Shown: positions 7,009 to 16,900 of the stretch, one piece after another
Layout: each line of letters opens with the position of its first letter
Position numbering within the stretch: position 1 is the first letter of the stretch
Source of the DNA: Coprobacter sp.
GTDB taxonomy: Bacteria > Bacteroidota > Bacteroidia > Bacteroidales > UBA11471
Direction: 5' to 3'
Assembly: GCA_017462265.1 (NCBI GenBank)
Contig: JAFTRN010000026.1
Location: 1 to 40,523, forward strand
DNA: 40,523 bases
Translations under genes and position numbers: made by a program
Notes under the pieces: model-generated
Database searches by the model: none
Told to the model about the DNA's origin: nothing
What the model saw: only the letters and a program-made list of their open reading frames with translations

Positions 7009-8160
7009 CTATTTCCTATTGTCGAGTATGTTGGCGGCAAGGTTGTAGTAGTCGATGAGGTCTTGGGGCACGTCGCGTACGTAGGTGTCGGCTCGTTTGT
7101 GTCCCAACCTCACGAAGATGGCGTCTTTCTCGGGAATAGCCATGATATATTGTCCCAACATACCTCGAAAATAGGGATTTACCCGCTTGTATTGCCATAT
7201 TTGGAATCCATAGTAGTCGAGCGAGTCTTTGCCCCATTCATCTTTGAGGTAGTAGGCGGGTGTGGTCGCTTCTTGCATATAGTCGAGAGGAACTACCTGC
7301 GTGCCGTACCAATCGCCGTTGTGGAGCAACAGTCGTCCGAATCGGGCGGCATCGCGCGCCGTGGTATGGAAACAACAGAAAGCCTTTTCGTCGCCCTCTT
7401 TTCGGTCGAGCAGCCAATAGGCGTCGCGTTCGGCCTGTAATGGTGCCCATAGTTTTTCGGTGGCGTATTCGCTCAACGTCTTGCCGGTAGCCGCCTCAAC
7501 GACGAAGGCGAGCACTTGGGTCTCTCCACTACGATAGGAGAACTGTTTTCCCGGCTCATCGATGACCTCGAGATTTATAGCCAGTTCGTAGAGGTTGTTA
7601 CCGTAGTAGCCTTGGGTAGTGACCGAGAATAGCGATGAGTATGACTCGTCCCAGTTCAGTCCGGCGCTCATGGTGAGCAGGTTGCGTATGGTAACTTCGC
7701 CCTTCCGCCCTTCCCTATAGGCCGGCAGATAGTCACCTACCCGGTCGTCGATACTTTTTATCTTACCTTCACCTATGGCAATGCCGGTAAGCAGACTGAC
7801 AATACTCTTGGTGCCTGAAAAGAGATTGGAGGTGAGTGTGTCGTTCCAGCCGCCTCGATACTCCTCATAGACGATACTGTCGTGCTGAATGACAAGAAAC
7901 GAAACGGTTTCTAACCGACTTAACAAACTATCTTCTTGTGGTGTGAGGGTGTAAGTGTTGTAATCGGTAGCATGAACCCAAAGCCGCACCGAGTCGGGGG
8001 CGGCTACAATATTGCGATTGAATATGTGCAAGTCGTCGATGTCGGGATATAGGTGAATGAGAGCTTTCTGCACATAGTAGGGCGTGCAGAAATAGGCAAT
8101 GACCAATATGCCCACGACAGATGCGAGGCTGAGGAGTACTTTGTTTTTGATAAAACGCAT
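7009..8160 (-). CDS. Serine hydrolase, beta-lactamase (class C)/DD-peptidase family
   Basis: A 383-residue protein with an N-terminal membrane or signal segment (about 8-27). The beta-lactamase-type active site is visible: FSGTKS gives the SxxK motif (S115, K118), and YRSG (Y209) stands in the Y-x-N/S position. The KTG-like third motif is not clear by eye. NLLTMSAGLNWDE and ARDAARFGRLLLHNGDW are typical of the PF00144 esterase/beta-lactamase group. Relatives include esterases, D-amino-acid peptidases and penicillin-binding protein homologues, so antibiotic resistance should not be assumed. It is a single gene with its own promoter, lying between the acylation operon and the glycosidase gene, both on the same strand. 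Confidence 0.88.
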   Translation of the reverse strand: MRFIKNKVLLSLASVVGILVIAYFCTPYYVQKALIHLYPDIDDLHIFNRNIVAAPDSVRLWVHATDYNTYTLTPQEDSLLSRLETVSFLVIQHDSIVYEEYRGGWNDTLTSNLFSGTKSIVSLLTGIAIGEGKIKSIDDRVGDYLPAYREGRKGEVTIRNLLTMSAGLNWDESYSSLFSVTTQGYYGNNLYELAINLEVIDEPGKQFSYRSGETQVLAFVVEAATGKTLSEYATEKLWAPLQAERDAYWLLDRKEGDEKAFCCFHTTARDAARFGRLLLHNGDWYGTQVVPLDYMQEATTPAYYLKDEWGKDSLDYYGFQIWQYKRVNPYFRGMLGQYIMAIPEKDAIFVRLGHKRADTYVRDVPQDLIDYYNLAANILDNRK

Positions 8161-8183
8161 AACCGATACAATTTTGTGTATTG

Positions 8184-8214
8184 CAAAAATAACTCATATC
8201 ACGATACAATACAA
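8184..8214 (-). promoter_or_regulatory. Promoter of the beta-lactamase-like gene (TTG-N20-TATTTTTG)
   Basis: On the minus strand a TTG (8212-8214) is followed after 20 bases by TATTTTTG (8191-8184), an excellent match to the Bacteroidota -33/-7 pattern, ending 23 bases before the ATG. Confidence 0.65.
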
Positions 8215-8236
8215 CAAAATCGCAAGAAATGAAAAT

Positions 8237-8270
8237 AAAAGGAAAAGCTCAGAGCGGAGCTTTTCCTTTT
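8237..8270 (-). terminator. Rho-independent terminator after the glycosidase gene
   Basis: A perfect 14-bp stem, AAAAGGAAAAGCTC (8237-8250) with GAGCTTTTCCTTTT (8257-8270) and a 6-base loop. Read on the minus strand it follows the glycosidase stop by about 30 bases and leads into a T-rich tract. The A- and T-rich flanks would also allow function on the other strand. Confidence 0.85.
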
Positions 8271-8300
8271 TAATTGTGTCGGTTCTGATAGATTGACCGG

Positions 8301-9605
8301 TTATTCGGCACTCTCGGCCCACTCTTGTAGCATTTTGATGGCGACGTGCAACACGCCGGCCGATCCGCGGAATGTACCCGAGCCTTGCGGACGACCATCG
8401 GGCGTGTACCATTCAAAAAATCCGTTATTGGCTACAACACGCTGTAGCATAGGCTGTAACTCGTCATAGGCCTCGGCTATCATGCCATACTTTATGAGAG
8501 CTTGAATGGTACGACCTCCAAACCAAGTCCAGTCGCCACCATTCTGATACCCATAGGCATACATCCACGGTCCTTTGAACATTCCGGTGGGATAGGGGGG
8601 ATACATCGTAAGGCCTATTGTCTGAGCTTGCGCGTTTTTTACATTTTCGAGCATACGTTGGTTGGCATGGATTATCTCTTTTTTCGTGAGTAGTCCGGCA
8701 TGAATGGCCATAGTTGTGCCACCGTGGTAATATATTTGGTTCTCGTCGAAGTCGGCGGGGAAAGGCGAGCCGTTGAGGTATATATGCGGAATGAATTTCT
8801 GACGTTTATCGTCCCACAGGTGTTTGCGTATGTTCTTTTTGAGCATTTTTGCGGTAGCGCTCCATTTCTTGCGAGTGGCCTTGTCGTCGCACAACTCTAT
8901 GAAATTGTTGATAGCGATGAGTACCATTGCATTGTCGTAAATATCGATGGCAAAGTGGGTATTCTCGTCTATCTCCACACCCCATACATGCTCGGGTTGC
9001 ACGTCGCCCCAATCGGACGTGGTAGCCCCGGTTATAAGTCCGTAGGTGCTGTCGAATTTCTCGGTGAAAAGGTATTCCAGCGCCCATTCCATGCGGTCGA
9101 TGACACGCTTATCGGCCACGACGGATTGCAGGTAGTCGTAATCGCCACTCTTCTTCACGTATTTGTATATCGCCTGTATGAGCGAGGCCTCGTGGTCGGT
9201 CTCTACGGTGTTTTTGTGCGCGGCATAGCCGGGCTCTATTTTCGACAGGCGATATTTGTAGAAATTGGTGTTGTTGAGGTCGGCCCGATGTATATCTATA
9301 AATCCATCGACAATCTCGCCTGTCTCACCTTGGAAGCCCCAGAAGATATTCAGATTACGTTTTACAATATCGTTGGAGTGTACTTCCATTGATAGCTCTA
9401 TGAATGTGTTGTAATCGCGAATCCACACCTCTCCATATCCGTCGCCGGCTCTAAACCCGGTAGTGGCAACGGTGTGGGCCATGGAGTCGACAATCGACAT
9501 GAGGCGATTGTTTTTGATTTTTTCGATATACTCTTTGTGATTGCGAGCTTGCGATAAGCCGGTAGATAGCAATAGTAAAGAGATAAAAAGCAATACTCGT
9601 TTCAT
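8301..9605 (-). CDS. Secreted putative (alpha/alpha)6-barrel glycosidase
   Basis: A 434-residue protein with signal peptide (1-20, ending SQA). The sequence has the look of (alpha/alpha)6 glycoside hydrolases: EVWIRDYNTFIEL (59-71, an Arg-Asp pair common in substrate-binding loops), ETDHEASLIQAIYKYV, DWGDVQPEHVW, FAIDIYDNAMVLIAINNF, WDDKRQKFIPH, and NGGDWTWFGGRTIQALIKYG near the end. These resemble GH37/GH63/GH133-like amylo-glucosidase or trehalase folds and uncharacterised Bacteroidales glucosidase-family proteins. I cannot assign a GH family. Acid catalysts are probably among the Asp/Glu in the WIRDY, TTSDWGD and WTWFGG regions. It is monocistronic, with a -7 box upstream and a strong terminator downstream. 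Confidence 0.7.
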   Translation of the reverse strand: MKRVLLFISLLLLSTGLSQARNHKEYIEKIKNNRLMSIVDSMAHTVATTGFRAGDGYGEVWIRDYNTFIELSMEVHSNDIVKRNLNIFWGFQGETGEIVDGFIDIHRADLNNTNFYKYRLSKIEPGYAAHKNTVETDHEASLIQAIYKYVKKSGDYDYLQSVVADKRVIDRMEWALEYLFTEKFDSTYGLITGATTSDWGDVQPEHVWGVEIDENTHFAIDIYDNAMVLIAINNFIELCDDKATRKKWSATAKMLKKNIRKHLWDDKRQKFIPHIYLNGSPFPADFDENQIYYHGGTTMAIHAGLLTKKEIIHANQRMLENVKNAQAQTIGLTMYPPYPTGMFKGPWMYAYGYQNGGDWTWFGGRTIQALIKYGMIAEAYDELQPMLQRVVANNGFFEWYTPDGRPQGSGTFRGSAGVLHVAIKMLQEWAESAE

Positions 9606-9633
9606 GCGTGAAGATTTAAGGTTAATACTATCG

Positions 9634-9641
9634 CAAAAGTA
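9634..9641 (-). promoter_or_regulatory. -7 box (TACTTTTG) of the glycosidase gene
   Basis: The minus strand reads TACTTTTG (TAnnTTTG) ending 28 bases before the ATG. No TTG is found at the -33 position, which would suit an activated promoter; the neighbouring AraC gene, upstream on the same strand, is a candidate activator. Confidence 0.45.
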
Positions 9642-9742
9642 AAGAATCGCTCTCCCTCGGGCGGTGAAGAATATTCCGATTTATATGTATTATTTTCGGA
9701 TAAGGAGGTTGGTTGGCGTGTAATAGGGTATAACACTGGGCG

Positions 9743-10648
9743 TTAAAGTGTTGCAGAATTGTTTCGCTCTCTCTTGCGGTATTCCGACGGGGATATACCC
9801 ATAATGTTGGTAAATACGCGCGAGAAATATCCGGCCTCCTCGAATCCTACTTTCTCGGCAATCTCAATGATTTTGAGATTGCTCAATTCGAGGTACTGGC
9901 AGGCCTTCCTCACTTTCAATTGTATATAATAACTTATAGGAGAATAGCCGGTCTCCTTCTGAAACAGGGCCGAGAAGTGGGAGACCGAGTATTTGAAATT
10001 ATCGGCAAGCTGTTCCAATGATATCTTATTACAGATGTTCTCGCTCATATAGTGAATGGCTTTCATCGACAGGGTTTGCTCTTGGCTCGACGATAATTTG
10101 TAATGGCGGAATTGCTCGAGGTGCAAGAATGAGGAGAGAAACGGGTACAAATACATCGAGGCCTGTACCATATATTCGCGCGTATAAGCCATGGCGAAAT
10201 TGGCATAAATTTCCTCGAACAGCTCGAGACGATCTTGTATGCGAGAGGTATCGCCGGGCTGTATGTCGCGCGGTCGGGCGACGGAGGGTAAAAAGTTATC
10301 GGAAAGGAGTCCCTCGAAATGCAGCCAATATATCGACCAAGGAGTGCTCTTGTCGGCATAGAACGTGTAGGGAGTCCGAGCCGGTAATATAATGTATTGA
10401 TTGGTATCGATGTGCTTGAAATCTGAACCGTTTATACTATACCAACCTTTCCCGGCTACGCAATATATCAGCATACAATATTTTACCCCGTTGCTCTTTT
10501 GCACGTAGTGATGCTTCACTTTCGGGAAAAAACCTATTTTTCGCACAAATAATTGCTTGATGAGAGTGTCTTGTCGATATTTGTGCAAAATATCTTCGGG
10601 TAGGGATAGTATGCGTTCCCCTTGAAAGCCTTCTTTTATCTTTATCAT
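9743..10648 (-). CDS. AraC-family transcriptional regulator with cupin-like sensor
   Basis: A 301-residue protein starting MIKIKEGFQGERIL at the ATG 10646-10648; the longer frame would need a TTG that lies inside the -7 box. The N-terminal half is an AraC_binding cupin (YCVAGKGWYSINGSDF, then IILPARTPYTFYADKSTPW and IYWLHFEG), a sugar- or small-molecule-sensing fold. The C-terminal ~100 residues carry two HTH motifs: LEQLADNFKYSVSHFSALFQ and IIEIAEKVGFEEAGYFSRVF, ending GISPSEYRKRE. Such one-component regulators usually activate nearby carbohydrate genes. The glycosidase gene directly downstream is the obvious target; the GH3 gene is another. Confidence 0.9.
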   Translation of the reverse strand: MIKIKEGFQGERILSLPEDILHKYRQDTLIKQLFVRKIGFFPKVKHHYVQKSNGVKYCMLIYCVAGKGWYSINGSDFKHIDTNQYIILPARTPYTFYADKSTPWSIYWLHFEGLLSDNFLPSVARPRDIQPGDTSRIQDRLELFEEIYANFAMAYTREYMVQASMYLYPFLSSFLHLEQFRHYKLSSSQEQTLSMKAIHYMSENICNKISLEQLADNFKYSVSHFSALFQKETGYSPISYYIQLKVRKACQYLELSNLKIIEIAEKVGFEEAGYFSRVFTNIMGISPSEYRKRERNNSATL

Positions 10649-10666
10649 GTCGATGTTTCTTCTCGA

Positions 10667-10697
10667 CAAAAATAATTCTAATCGAAATATGATACAA
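10667..10697 (-). promoter_or_regulatory. Promoter of the araC-type gene (TTG-N20-TATTTTTG)
   Basis: On the minus strand TTG (10695-10697) is followed after 20 bases by TATTTTTG (10674-10667), the same arrangement as at the beta-lactamase-like gene. The -7 box ends only 18 bases before the ATG, so the leader should be about 10 bases. Confidence 0.65.
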
Positions 10698-10740
10698 CAA
10701 AATCAGAAAATAATGTGATGTCGAGCGTTGATGGATATAC

Positions 10741-10748
10741 TATTTTTG
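10741..10748 (+). promoter_or_regulatory. -7 box (TATTTTTG) ahead of the gene remnant
   Basis: A plus-strand TATTTTTG lies 32 bases before the ATG at 10781; no TTG occurs at the -33 position. It suggests that the remnant may still be transcribed. Confidence 0.4.
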
Positions 10749-10780
10749 TATCAAATAAAATTCATACAGCTTCTGAAAAT

Positions 10781-10999
10781 ATGAGAAAGAGCAATTACGA
10801 TAAGTTCCCGAGTACGGCGATAGAGGCCCGTCTCATAAAAGGCTGGTTGGGTATAGGCGAAGAGTTGGGCGCAAAAACTCCGACCGGAGGTGTTTGCGTG
10901 ATAGAATGTTATCAAGGCGTGTATATGGAACTCTTGGGCGCGGTAGTAACCCGGTTTCCTTTCGACTTGAAAATAAATTCGGACGACTTATTCAAGTAG
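10781..10999 (+). pseudogene. Short remnant of a larger gene, N-terminal domain only
   Basis: The frame from ATG 10781 encodes 72 residues starting MRKSNYDKFPSTAIEARLIK, then GWLGIGEEL and CVIECYQGVYMELLGAVVTR, ending DDLFK before TAG. From memory, a domain of this look (SNYDKFPS..., then V-V-ECYxGV) heads longer Bacteroidales proteins related to class I mannose-6-phosphate isomerases. That recollection is not verified. Here it stops where the domain would join the rest, and in-frame codons after the stop (QESIEAMPFPG) still look protein-like, pointing to truncation by a stop codon and deletion. It could instead be a genuine small protein. Confidence 0.4.
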
Positions 11000-11058
11000 C
11001 AAGAGAGCATCGAGGCTATGCCCTTTCCCGGCTCAAGGTCTAATTCTATAAAAAGTCA

Positions 11059-11090
11059 GAAGCTCCCCGATATCGACATCGAGGGGCTTC
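11059..11090 (-). terminator. Probable terminator after the GH3 gene
   Basis: An imperfect 13-bp stem (GAAGCTCCCCGAT at 11059-11071 with ATCGAGGGGCTTC at 11078-11090, one G-U pair and one mismatch) around a 6-base loop. On the minus strand it lies 28 bases after the GH3 stop and is followed, four bases on, by a run of five T. It could also end transcription of the remnant on the plus strand. Confidence 0.55.
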
Positions 11091-11117
11091 TTGCGAAAGT
11101 ATTACATGAAAAGAAAA

Positions 11118-13709
11118 TTATTTCAGTTTTACGGTGACAGATTGCAGTGCGTCGCTGTCGGAGCTGTTACCTATAAACAAGGTGTATTCTCCGGGCGCAG
11201 TAGTCATATAACCACTGGTCCTGTCATAGAATACAAAGGCGTCGGGAGTGAGGGTGAATGATACCTTTTGAGTTTCGCCCGGTTGCAACGATACGCGACG
11301 GAAGGCCCGCAGGGTTTTGATAGGAGCACCTTCGGTATCGTTCACTTTGCGTACATATATTTGCACCACTTCGGTACCTTCTCGCTTGCCTGTATTGGTC
11401 ACGGGTATGGTGATGGTAACATTCTTACCGACTTTGACCGTCGATTTTTTGACTTTTGCTTTTCCGCAGTCGAATGTGGTGTAGCTGAGGCCATATCCGA
11501 AGGGGTAAAGCGGTTTCTCGGTCATGAATCGGTAGGTGCGACCCTGCATCGAATAGTCTTGATAGTCGGGCAGTTGGTCGATGTTGCGATAGAAAGTAAC
11601 AGGTAATTTACCATTGGGGTTGTAGTCGCCAAAGAGTACATCGGCAACCGCTGTTCCACCCTCTTGTCCCGGATACCAGGCTTGCACGATGGCTTGGCAG
11701 TTTTCGCTTTCGGGTACGAGGCCCATGGCGCTACCCGAGCAGTTGACGTAAATTACTTTTTTACCGGCTTTATGCAGTTTGGCAATCAATTCGCGTTGGA
11801 TTTCGGGCAATTCTATGTGAGTGCGGTCTCCACCTTTGAATCCGGGATAGTTTACACTCATTTGTTCGCCTTCGAGTTGTGCCGAGATACCTCCGCAGAA
11901 GATTATCACGTCGGCATCGGCGACCGCTTTCACTTCATCGTCGAGCGATTTGTGGCGCACGAGGCCCAAATCTACTTTCAAGAATGCTTTTCCGGTGAGT
12001 TGCAGATAATTGATTTCTATATCGTACTCTTTGCCTTTTTCTACATTGAAAGTGTATTCTTTTTTTGCGTTCGAATTTGATTTCCAATTTTTTACCACTT
12101 CTTTGCCGTCGATGCAGATGCGGAATCCGTCGTCGGCATTGATTTTGAGCAACATCTCACCCGATTCCTCGGCACGAAGCACGCCTTTGAATACACCGGT
12201 GAAATTGGTGAGTTCCACGCCCGGCTCGAATACTGTATTACCACCGGCATCGCGGTTGATGGGAGAGGTGTATATTTGAGTAGCCGCAATGTCGCCACTC
12301 ATATCGGTGGTGTTATAATAGGTCGCGGCGATACCGTTCAGGCCGTCATGGGTATGGAGCCAATTGAATTTCGACTCATAGGTAGAGTTGGTGAGCCAGT
12401 CACACCCTTTTACATATATAATATTATCGGTTTTTTGACGTATGCCGTCGAGCAGAGTTACGGTGTGGCCGGGGGTACCATTGTAATTGGCCCATTGCAT
12501 GACCGAGTCGGTGGCGTTGGGCCCCATGACGGCAATTTTCATGTTTTTGTTCAGGGGTAGGATATTGTCGTCGTTCTCTAACAGTACGATTGATTCGCGA
12601 GCCATGTCGAGTGCCAGTTTGCGGTGTTTCTCGCAATTGACTACCGAGTAGGGTATCTTCGACCATTCCACGAGACTTTCGTCGTCCATTTCGCCCAGTT
12701 CGAAACGGGCCTTCAACAGACGTACTACGCTCACATCGATGTCGCTCTCTTTGATGTCGCCACGTTTTACGGCATTGATCAATGAACGATAGCTGCTGCC
12801 ACATTCTACGTCGGTACCGCTCAGTACGGCATCGGCCGACGCGCTGGCCGAGTCGGGGTGGGTATTGTGCTTACTGGGGTGATAGAAGTCGTTTATGGCA
12901 CCGCAGTCGCTCACTACCAGATGCTTGAATTTCCATTCGTCACGGAGTATTTGCATCAACAATCGGTCGCTTCCACAGCAGGGCTTGCCTTCGAAACGAT
13001 TGTATGCGCACATCACCTCTTTTACATCGCCGTCGATTACTGCGGCTTTGAAAGCCGGCAAATAGGTCTCGTTCAGGTCTCTCAGGTCGATGTCTTTGGC
13101 GTCGAACGAGTGGCGATTCCACTCGGGCCCGCTATGTACGGCAAAGTGCTTGGCACAAGCGTGCAACTTGTCGTATTTGGTGTCGTCGGGGCCCTGCAAG
13201 CCACGTATTACTTGCAAACCCAATACGGTGGTGAGGTAGGGGTCCTCGCCATAGGTCTCTTGTCCGCGTCCCCACCGAGGGTCACGGAATATATTGATGT
13301 TGGGTGTCCAAAATGTGAGACATTGATACTTGCCATATTTACCTTTGCGCTGGAAATCGTGAAATTTGGCACGGGCTTCGTCGCTGACGGCATTGAACAC
13401 GTCATATAACAATTCGGGGTCGAAAGAGGCCGCCATACCGATGGTCTGCGGAAAGACGGTGGCAATTCCGGCGCGGGCCACTCCGTGCAACGCCTCGTTC
13501 CACCAGTTATAGGGCTTTATACCCAGTCGTTCAATGGCGGGAGAGGTGTTTTGCATAAGAGCTATTTTCTCTTCCAGTGTCAATCGTGATACCAAATCTT
13601 CGGCACGTTCTTGCGGAGATAGGTCGGGGTTTTTGAAGGGCTCGTTTTGTGCCTGCATCGATAGCGAGCAGCAAAGGAGTGTACCCCACAGCAGGTGTTT
13701 TATTTTCAT
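11118..13709 (-). CDS. GH3 beta-glycosidase (beta-xylosidase-like) with PA14 insert
   Basis: An 863-residue secreted enzyme. The start MKIKHLLWGTLLCCSL at 13709 gives a normal signal peptide ending MQAQ; the ORF can be extended 8 residues. N-terminal GH3 motifs: LTLEEKIALMQ, NEALHGVA, FRDPRWGRGQETYGEDP, CAKHFAVHSG (about 185-194), and VVSDCGAI with nucleophile D268. A PA14-type beta-sandwich (DGLNGIAATYYN ... KINADDGFRICIDGKEV, about 445-575) interrupts the C-terminal domain, then VQAWYPGQEGG and a fibronectin III-like end (NTGKREGTEVVQIYVR). The sequence style is that of Bacteroidota and plant beta-xylosidases (Xyl3A/BXL); beta-glucosidase or arabinosidase activity cannot be excluded. Divergent from the sensor gene, it probably finishes oligosaccharide breakdown in the periplasm. 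Confidence 0.93.
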   Translation of the reverse strand: MKIKHLLWGTLLCCSLSMQAQNEPFKNPDLSPQERAEDLVSRLTLEEKIALMQNTSPAIERLGIKPYNWWNEALHGVARAGIATVFPQTIGMAASFDPELLYDVFNAVSDEARAKFHDFQRKGKYGKYQCLTFWTPNINIFRDPRWGRGQETYGEDPYLTTVLGLQVIRGLQGPDDTKYDKLHACAKHFAVHSGPEWNRHSFDAKDIDLRDLNETYLPAFKAAVIDGDVKEVMCAYNRFEGKPCCGSDRLLMQILRDEWKFKHLVVSDCGAINDFYHPSKHNTHPDSASASADAVLSGTDVECGSSYRSLINAVKRGDIKESDIDVSVVRLLKARFELGEMDDESLVEWSKIPYSVVNCEKHRKLALDMARESIVLLENDDNILPLNKNMKIAVMGPNATDSVMQWANYNGTPGHTVTLLDGIRQKTDNIIYVKGCDWLTNSTYESKFNWLHTHDGLNGIAATYYNTTDMSGDIAATQIYTSPINRDAGGNTVFEPGVELTNFTGVFKGVLRAEESGEMLLKINADDGFRICIDGKEVVKNWKSNSNAKKEYTFNVEKGKEYDIEINYLQLTGKAFLKVDLGLVRHKSLDDEVKAVADADVIIFCGGISAQLEGEQMSVNYPGFKGGDRTHIELPEIQRELIAKLHKAGKKVIYVNCSGSAMGLVPESENCQAIVQAWYPGQEGGTAVADVLFGDYNPNGKLPVTFYRNIDQLPDYQDYSMQGRTYRFMTEKPLYPFGYGLSYTTFDCGKAKVKKSTVKVGKNVTITIPVTNTGKREGTEVVQIYVRKVNDTEGAPIKTLRAFRRVSLQPGETQKVSFTLTPDAFVFYDRTSGYMTTAPGEYTLFIGNSSDSDALQSVTVKLK

Positions 13710-13901
13710 AAGCGTAAATTTCAGATGATGCAAAGAAACAAAATATTTTCGGGCGAAATGTTCAAGATTTGTGCAAATAGGTGTACTTTTTTGATGTGTC
13801 GGGCTGTTTTGGAACTTTATTAAGGTATAAAAGTCTCTATATCCGAGAAGAGGATAAATAATTCAAAAGGGTGTATTTTTCGGCTTTTGGTAAGAATAAA
13901 T

Positions 13902-13933
13902 TTGTTCGATAAAATTAATTTTCGCTATTTTTG
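13902..13933 (+). promoter_or_regulatory. Promoter of the hybrid two-component gene
   Basis: TTG (13902-13904) and TATTTTTG (13926-13933) are separated by 21 bases, and the -7 box ends 16 bases before the ATG at 13950. The leader would be about 10 bases. The rest of the 240-base divergent region (13710-13949) shows only a poor -7 candidate for the GH3 gene. Confidence 0.6.
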
Positions 13934-13949
13934 TCCTCATAGATTGTCT

Positions 13950-16900
13950 ATGATGAAACACACCTTCCTTATACTGGTATTATTATTGACATTTAATAAT
14001 ACGTTGTCGGCACAGTCACAATACCGCTGTCGATTGACTACCTATACCGAGACCGATGGCTTGTCGCAGGGGCGTGTAACCTCTATCGACCAAGATGCCG
14101 ACGGGGTGCTGTGGATTGCTACGTGGGACGGCCTCAATCGGTATGACGGATATGAGTTTACTTGTTATAAGGCGATGCCGGGCAATCATGAGCCGTTGAT
14201 GCAGAATCGTTTTGATAAGATACAAATAAATAGCGAAAATGATATTTGGTGCCTGGGTAAATCGCGTTTCTACCTATTCCATAGCAAAGACCGCCATTTC
14301 GAAGATATACATACCAAGCTGGAAACAAAGTTTAATCGCACCATAACCTCGTATAATGTCGTGTCGCTCGCAAACGGCTATTCGTGGTTGCAAGACAAAG
14401 ATGGTACGCTCTATCGGGTGGATAATAATAATACCGACAATATAGAACTCTATCCCAATCCCGAATCTCATCGACGGAAAATATATGAGATAAAGCTCGA
14501 CTCCCAAGGGAATGAATGGGTGCTTACCAGCCAAGGAATCATATACAAAGGCGCTCCGTTCAAAAACAATCTGTCGTATAAATGCTGGCTCGAACACGAC
14601 AGCGTGATATGGCTGGGGACCTCAAATGTCAGAATCGCCATGTATGATATGAAGACACGTGCCATGGCGTTTGTCGAGAATATGCCGTTGTTGCCGTCGC
14701 CACGTCGCCTATACAGTATGCACGCCGTGGACGACTCGACCGTAATGTTGGCTACGAGCGGAGGGTTGCTTTTTATCAACACCCATACGTTGGCGGTAGA
14801 GCAGGTGAAGTTGCCCACTCGCACCGGTTCGCAAGATGTTTTGAGTTGTAAAAAGGATAGTGATGCAAACTACTTGCTGTTGGCACCGGATTATCGCGCT
14901 TATATGTTAAATATCGCCACACGTCGTATCATGGAACTGAAGCAGCCGGCCTCGACGGAATGGAACGAGCAAGATGCAACAAGACCATTATTCTTTACAA
15001 ATGCGTTGGGTGAGGCTTTCTTGTTCCTGCGTACCGGTGGATTGCATATCGTTGATAGAGCGACGTCGCGATTGGTTCCCTATAATGCAGGCCGATTCCT
15101 GCCGTCGGATATGCGATTGGTGTTCCAAGATAGACAGAAAAACGTATGGCTGGGTGGCAATGTGGGTCTGCATAAGCTTTCATTCGGGAACGAAGGTCTG
15201 TATCAACATTCCGATTACCTGCAAGATATAGTCAGGGGAACCTATACCGATTCGCATGGCCGAATGTGGATTTCGTCGCAGTATGGTATTATAGAGATAT
15301 GGGAGGGTGATATGCGCTTGGGTTATTTGGCTCCCGATGGACGTATCGTGCCCCAAAAGACCGAATTCGGGGTGGGCGTTTATTCCATGCTCGAGGACGC
15401 ATCGTACAATGTGTGGCTGGGCTCTCGCGGAGAGGGTTTGTATCGCTTGCGCTACGAAAGCCCTACTCGTTATCGTGTCACCGGACAATTCAAAAACGAT
15501 GAGCACGCGCCTTATAGCATTAGCGGCAATCATGTATATGCCTTGTGGCAGGATAAGCAGAGCCGTATATGGGTGGGGTGCTATGATACGGGTTTGAATC
15601 TGATACAGAACCCCGACGCGGATACTCCGCGCTTCTTGCACGAGAACAATCGATTGGCCTTGCTGTCGGACGATGATCCCAAGACCGTGCGCTGTATATC
15701 CGAAACCGACGATGGCGTGATGCTTGTGGGTACGACTCAGGGCCTATATACGTTTGATGAAAACTTTACCTCGCCCGAGAATATACAATTCTATCGTAAT
15801 GTGCGTCAGAAAGACGATGTGGAAAGTCTGGGCGGTAACGATGTGATGGGTATAGAGGTGGCCGAGAATGGAGATATTTACCTTGCCGTGTTTGGCGGCG
15901 GGCTCAACAAGGTCATGTCGAAAAATCTGCTGACCGACAAAATACGCTTCAAATCTTATGCCAAGCAGTCGGGCGCCTATTCCGATATTGCCATCAATCT
16001 GGTGGAGGATAGGAACGGCTATATATGGGTACTGACCGAGCGATTGCTGATGCGTTTCGACCCGAAAAGTGAGAATTTTGAGAACTTCGGTACCGACATA
16101 TTCCCACGATATGCCACATTGGCCGAGAGTAAGCCCTATATTTGCGACGATGGCAATCTGTTGGTGGCAACGAGTATGGGTATCTTGGTTGTAGAGCCCG
16201 ATAAGATAAGCAATGGCGACTATGTGCCGACCATCGTATTCGGAGATGGAATGGATTCGGTCGTGTTGCAATCCGATGAAAATATACTCTCGGTATCGTT
16301 TGCCGCGGTCGATTTGTCGTCGGATGCCCCGATACGCTATGCCTATAAACTCGACGGCGTGGATAAGAATTGGAAGATAACCTACGAGAATCTTACCGCC
16401 AACTATGTGAATTTGCCGTCGGGGTCCTATAATTTGCGGGTAAAATCGACCAATCGCAATGGCCTGTGGGTAGATAACGAGCGAGTGTTGCCTGTGACAC
16501 GTAAGCCTTCGTTCTCGGAAACCCCGTGGGCCATATTGTTATATGTGGTGGTGGCCATCGTATTGATAGGTGTTATAGTATTTATATACCTACATATATA
16601 TAAGTTGCGCTATCGTCTGCGCCTTGAACATCAGCTTACCGAGTCGAAGATCCGTTTCTTTACCGATATATCGCACGAACTGCGTACACCGCTTACGCTG
16701 ATAGAGGGGCCGCTGTCGGAGGTGTTGGCCGATGAGGCTTTGCCCGAGAGCGACCGGGAATATCTCACCGTGGTGCAAACCAATGCACATCGTATGTTGA
16801 ACCTTGTAAATCAGATACTCGATTTCAGGAAAATTCAGAACGATAAGATGTGTTTGTTGGTAGAGAAACTCAACGTCCGTGAGCAGCTCGATGGCATCAT

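Noticed and set aside
7009..8160. Antibiotic-resistance beta-lactamase
   Set aside because: Only general SxxK-family features are seen; the membrane-anchored form with a YRSG motif fits the wide esterase/peptidase group.
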